64,000 nucleotides of DNA from Ehretia macrophylla (Eukaryota > Streptophyta > Magnoliopsida > Boraginales > Ehretiaceae), in assembly GCA_037974665.1 (NCBI GenBank), contig CM075770.1, forward strand, positions 1,004,501 through 1,068,500, given 5' to 3'. The first letter of the stretch is position 1; each line of letters begins with the position of its first letter. Positions 59,573 to 64,000 of this stretch are shown here, in pieces. The position numbers were made by a program, and so were the translations under genes. The notes below the pieces were generated by a model, which worked only from the letters and a program-made list of their open reading frames with translations, had not been told where the DNA came from and made no database searches.

Positions 59573-60530
59573 GGGTAAATATCATTCCGCCCCCCTGTAA
59601 AATTCATATATATCAATCTGTTCCTCTGTGTTTTCAAAACTATCAGAACCCCCCCTGTAATTTTTAAAAAACAACACACCGCTCCCCTCTGTCTCTTTGC
59701 AACTAACACTGTTAAAAAATTATTTTAAATGACATTTTTACCCTTATGTTATACATCTTTTTTTTTTCTTTTTTTTCTCTCCTCCTATTTTTTTCACCCA
59801 AAAAAAATTGAAAAACAATTCACCATCTTCCTCAGTAGTAGCAAGATCTGACATAACCAATGAAGCAGCATCATGAATGAGTTCGAACCCATCTTCATTA
59901 ATGCTTAAAAACATGCCTACTTCAGGGACCAAACGTTCCCATCTTTCTCACCTACCACCCCTTCCCCCACCCCCACCCCCACTACCACCACGTCAGCCCA
60001 CCTACCACCCCTTCTCCCACCCCCTCAGCCCCTGTACAGCACGCACGCACACACACACAGAGCACGCACACACACACATGAAAACTAAAACATCTTCCTC
60101 TATGGCTACTGTGACTATGTTTGTAATATTATGCAGCTGACAAATGCATATGGTAGTTACTGACTGATATCCGTTCATCCATATTAATTTTGCTATCTGA
60201 ATGTTGAATAAACAGGAGAAGCTTGGAACAATGCTGGACAAAATGATGTGTGTTGAGCGTTTGGTCCCTGAAGTGGATGGGTTTTATGTTTTTAAATTTT
60301 TTTTCAATTTTTTTTGGATAAGGATAGGTATAAGGCCATTTTGGTCAATTATCTAGTTCATATAAGGCCAAAAACCATTCCTAGCTGCAGATAAAGCGTG
60401 TGAGTTACACTTTGAACGAAAAAAAAAGACGGCATGCAAACGGAAGGGGGCGGTGTGTCGGGTTTCAAAAATTACAGGGGGATGGACTGATATATATGGA
60501 TTTCACAGGAGAGCGGAATGATATTTACCT
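59573..60530. mobile_element. Mutator-like non-autonomous element, 958 bp, perfect 9-bp duplication
   Basis: The left end GGGTAAATATCATTCCGC and the inverse of the right end AGGTAAATATCATTCCGC extend to about 110-bp inverted repeats with ACACACCGC and CCCCTGTAATTTTT in both. The flanks are a perfect TAACAATAA (59564-59572 and 60531-60539). The terminal units have CTGT cores at 59595, 59626, 59655 and 59689 (spacing 31, 29, 34). Inside are CA-rich microsatellites (60041-60080) and a short inverted pair of CGTTTGGTCCCTGAAGT. The minus-strand frame around 59850-59940 reads RLVPEVGMFLSINEDGFE, faintly like the FAR1-domain start found in MULE-related proteins. Confidence 0.82.
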
Positions 60531-60539
60531 TAACAATAA

Positions 60540-61621
60540 AGACAATAAGTTAATAAGTATACCATAAATAGTTGTGGTAAATACAACAATGTTGGACATG
60601 GATCAAGGCCATGATATATATAAATGAGAAAACCAAATGAAGAAGAATGTGAAAAAGAAAAAGAGAAAAATGAACTGAGAATCATAATAGATTGAGAGAT
60701 ATTGCATATGTATTTCAATTACAAAATTGACAATTAATGTTTTACCTCTACTTCTAGAAAAAATAGACGAATTTTTAATAAGAATCGGTGTCTAATATTA
60801 GTGTGAGTTTTGTGTATTGTTTTGCTGCAAGAGCCATTGGTATAAGTAAGAAAAATATACATGCCTAATAGAGATATAATTGGTGAAGTGACAAAATCCT
60901 ATGTGTTAACTCAATCGCTACTCAAATATAATAATGATAAACTTTTTAATTTGTATTTATCATTACATTATAATCCACTATTCTATAATTGTTTCTAGTA
61001 AATAAAGTCAAGCAACAAATAAATCCATTTTTCAAAATTACTAAGATTTAAACTCGGCCGAGTCACTCAACTCGGTGAGTGCCAAATCACACAATAATTT
61101 TAAAATTTCCCATTAATGAGGGAAGAGTAGGATTACGGCATTTCTTACCCAGCAAATCGAAACATTCGCCTGTATCTTAGCTGTAAATAAAATAAAAATA
61201 CTAAAAAGATCTATTTTCCTTATTCGTTATTTTGTGTGGACGTAGTCGCCGTTAGCTCTGTCTCTCTTTAGCTCTCAAATAATTTATACTCTATATTTAT
61301 TTCTCTCTTTTTTCAGCAATCAATAAAACCGCATCATAATTCTCCATTTTGCTCTCTTCTCTGCTTTTAATCTCTCTCGAATCTTCTATATATATATATA
61401 CGTGTGTTTGTTAGTTGTTATTGTGAAGTGAAAGTGGAGTTTCAGTTTTTTTTTTTCTTTTTCAATTGTTGTTTATTTGTGTTGCAAAGGTGAAGTCATA
61501 GTTGTTTTGAAGTGGTTTAGCTAGCTAGGGTTTGGGAGAGGAGTTGACCGGCGATCAGTTGGCAGTTTTGTGTTCAGAAGTGAGCAAACCCGAGCCGGAA
61601 AGCTCGGGATCGGAGAAGCGT
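60540..61621 (+). promoter_or_regulatory. Upstream region and 5' UTR of the SAC-domain gene
   Basis: AT-rich. A palindromic ACTCGGCCGAGTCACTCAAC block lies at about 61052. Pyrimidine-rich sequence (61258-61385) and TATATATATATACG (61388-61401) precede the likely leader. The leader contains an in-frame upstream stretch without ATG (61532-61621), so the start is taken at 61622. Confidence 0.4.
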
Positions 61622-61762
61622 ATGGGATCGGAGAGTTTTCAACGGCGGATTCACTCCGATGCGGAGTCAAACAACTTGAGCAACACTTATTTGCAGAAAT
61701 TCAGGCTTTACGAAACTCGCTCGGTATATTATACACACATTTTAACACACACACAGACACAG

Positions 61763-61816
<54 letters not shown>

Positions 61817-64000
61817 ATATATGTGTATATATATATATCTATATATGTGTATATATAGTTCATTTGTATGACTATATGATTATGTTTTTTGTTTTCATGA
61901 TTTGTGATATTACTTTTAGATTTTGAATGATTTATGTTGAATTGAATTTATTACATTACAAGCTATTTTTAGGCATTGTCAGATTTGTTTATTTGAACTA
62001 GACAAGTTTAGATGTATTAATTTGGAAAAAAATAGTCGGGAATTCTCGGAAAATAGTACTTCAGTTTCAGAACTTGTTGTTTTGTATTTACTCGAGCTGT
62101 TATGACTCATGGTGTTTTCGTTAGAAGCTGAGACTTCTGTCAGTAGGATAGGTGTCGGATTAGTATTCAAAATGGATCACGAGATGGATGATGTATTTAA
62201 TAGCTACATGTATGTAGCTGTTGTATGTAAATTTATAGATACATACATACGTTATGTATGTTAGTGCTCATGTTTGCTAATATTAATTGAAACAAGCTGA
62301 AGGGCATCACTTGAACTCTTGTCGCTAAGCTTATGGTGGTGTTTGGTCCTCAAAGTTATCTAGATTCTTCTGGTAAATATTAGTATAGTACTCCATTCAA
62401 ACTCTAGATGATGGAAATTCGTTTTTCATAAGTATTTAATTATCAGCAACCGATCAACATAGCAGATTAGAGATGAAAATTGAAGAATCCTGGTGCTTTA
62501 TTCACATGGACAGTGAATTTTGCCTTTTCTCATATTTAAAGATATTTATTAACTGTCACTTGGATCACATAATGTTGCTTCTTTATTAAAATGTCATTGT
62601 TTGGGCGAAGTTCGTATCTGATTCTTCCATTTTAAATGCCATCTATGAACTTCCGGTTTACTATTATATTATTTAATATGTTTATATGCTTTTTACTGAC
62701 AACAGAACTTCTACATCATTGGACGGGATAAGAGCAGAACATTTTGGAAGGTCCTGAAGATCGACAGATTAGAGCCTTCCGAGCTAAATATTCTTGAAGA
62801 TTCTACAACGTATTCAGAAATTGAATGCAGCGACCTCTTAAGCAGGATACATGAAGGAAACAAATCTAGTGGTGGACTGAAATTTGTCACCTCTTGTTAT
62901 GGAATTGTTGGTATGTTTCAAGTTCCCCACATTGTCTAATTTGTCAAATGATGAATAAAATGTCACTTTCTTTGCTCGGAAACTCATGGTGTTTTCTGTG
63001 ATTTTTAGGGTTCATAAAATTTTTGGGACCTTACTACATGGTTCTTATTACACAAAGAAGGAAGATCGGCACCATTTGTGGTCATGCAGTGTATGCTATT
63101 ACCAAGAGCGAGATGATTCCACTTCCAAATTCCACTCTGCAACCCAATATGGCTTATTCTAAAAATGAAAACAGGTCTTTTGTCAAATTCTTCATGTAAA
63201 TGTAAAATGTATGGTACTTGTGAGAAGACATATATAGTTAAATTGACAGATGAGCTTTGTATTTGATGGTATAGTTTTTTAGTTTTTGTTTTGTTCTTTT
63301 GGGAGCATTAGTGTTAAGTGTCTCTTCAAAAGTTCTACAGCGTGGAGGTAATCTTTGTACCATATCATGGATACACCCTTCCGTGTAATGCCAGTTGTAT
63401 AGTTTTTGACAATATAGATATCAGTTTGTCTTGTCCAGCGCTAAAATTGAAAATGCACATGTTAGATATTCAAATTTAATATATGTTAAGAGCTGTTGTT
63501 AATGGTCTTCTGTAGTTAAATTATTTCATAGAGCCCATTGCCACTTTTTTTCCTGCCAATGCACAGGGCCAAACCACATTGGTGTTGTGATGTTAAATTA
63601 GCATGTTGAATGAGGCAAGGTATCATCAGGGTTTCAGGGGAATAATTTTTGCCTTTTCCCTTTGAATTATATTTATGTTGTCTTTATGCTGTAGCAGCTC
63701 TCTTCTTTTAAGTTAATGGACTTATACTTACTTTTTTCACTTTCTTTTTCTCCTTGTTTGCTGTTCACCTAGATACAAGAAGCTTCTACGCGCTGTGGAT
63801 CTGACGAAGGACTTCTTTTTCAGCTACTCTTACCATGTTATGCTTAGTCTTCAAAAGAACTTAAGCAATCATGAAACAAGACCCCCTGTTTATGAGACAC
63901 TCTTCGTTTGGAATGAGTTCTTAACTCGGGGAATACGTAATCAGCTCAAGCATACTATGTGGACAGTAGCGTTAGTTTATGGATTCTTTAAACAGGTATT
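61622..64000 (+). CDS. SAC-domain phosphoinositide phosphatase (FIG4/SAC1-5-like), 5' part, cut by window end
   Basis: SAC phosphatases remove phosphates from phosphoinositides such as PI(3,5)P2 on endomembranes and the vacuole. Exons are 61622-61723, 62706-62910, 63009-63174 and 63773-63995, all GT..AG and in frame, 232 aa so far. The donor at 63996 shows that the gene continues beyond the window, so the catalytic CX5RT motif is not visible. The N-terminus reads YLQKFRLYETRSNFYIIGRD, the usual start of plant SAC1-5/FIG4 proteins. It continues FWKVLKIDR, then SCYGIVGFIKFLGPYYMVLI, TQRRKIGTICGHAVYAI, and DLTKDFFFSYSYHVMLSLQ. The start at 61622 (MGSESFQRRI) is the first in-frame ATG. A long TA microsatellite sits just after the first donor. 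Confidence 0.93.
61769..61856. repeat. (TA)n/(TATATATGTG) microsatellite in intron 1 of the SAC gene
   Basis: About 23 TA repeats are followed by two copies of a CTATATATGTGTATATATA unit. A CA-rich block (61746-61768) precedes them. Confidence 0.9.

Noticed and set aside
61532-61621. Upstream extension of the SAC reading frame
   Set aside because: It is open but begins at TTG with no in-frame ATG before 61622.

Overview
The window is nuclear DNA of a flowering plant, most likely a eudicot. It has spliced genes with GT..AG introns, AT-rich intergenic DNA, plant-specific families (group VII ERF factor, FLZ zinc finger, LEA_3 protein, plant RBR ligases) and a dense load of plant transposons. 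I cannot name the species from sequence alone. There are no bacterial-style operons; each gene stands alone with its own promoter region.

Layout. 1-954 is the right end of a hAT-like element. 2151-4977 (+) is a five-exon gene for eIF2B alpha. 6154-6944 (-) is a two-exon LEA_3/SAG21-type gene. 8163-24603 is one CACTA (En/Spm) transposon with a TAA target duplication. It carries a decayed TNP2-type transposase and a decayed Transposase_24 gene, and it was later hit by two related solo LTRs (11010-13914, TSD GTTAA; 18350-21858, TSD TGCGC). From 24.6 to 30.4 kb lies a run of small elements: a SINE, a PIF/Harbinger-like MITE, a hAT-like MITE, a copia-like solo LTR, and two Mutator-like foldback elements. 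31489-32387 (+) is an FLZ zinc-finger gene. 33839-35007 and 37263-38027 (+) are two RBR-type ubiquitin-ligase paralogs; both lack a complete RING2, one through an in-frame TGA and one through a short C-terminus. A Mutator-like element lies between them. 41918-44515 (+) is a group VII ERF factor with the MCGGAII N-degron start. 46375-52630 (+) is a nearly full-length L1-type LINE with RNase H, broken by one A-run frameshift and four in-frame stops. 52.6-61 kb is AT-rich and holds a hAT-like element, a Tourist-like MITE, a SINE and a Mutator-like element. From 61622 to the right edge (+) is the 5' half of a SAC-domain phosphoinositide phosphatase gene.

The genes do not form one pathway. Three relate to stress or nutrient signalling (ERF-VII oxygen sensing, FLZ adaptor, LEA/SAG21), two to ubiquitination, one to translation control and one to membrane lipid signalling. 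This is ordinary plant gene clustering, not a system.

Most unusual signal. Four separate elements with Mutator-type 9-bp target duplications (29367-29866, 29970-30386, 36121-37096, 59573-60530) have termini or interiors built of short units spaced about 29-32 bp (one step of 34 bp), often with a C-rich core followed by a T run. One is a 500-bp near-perfect hairpin with eight such units in each arm. This shared periodic design is the part most worth a second look.
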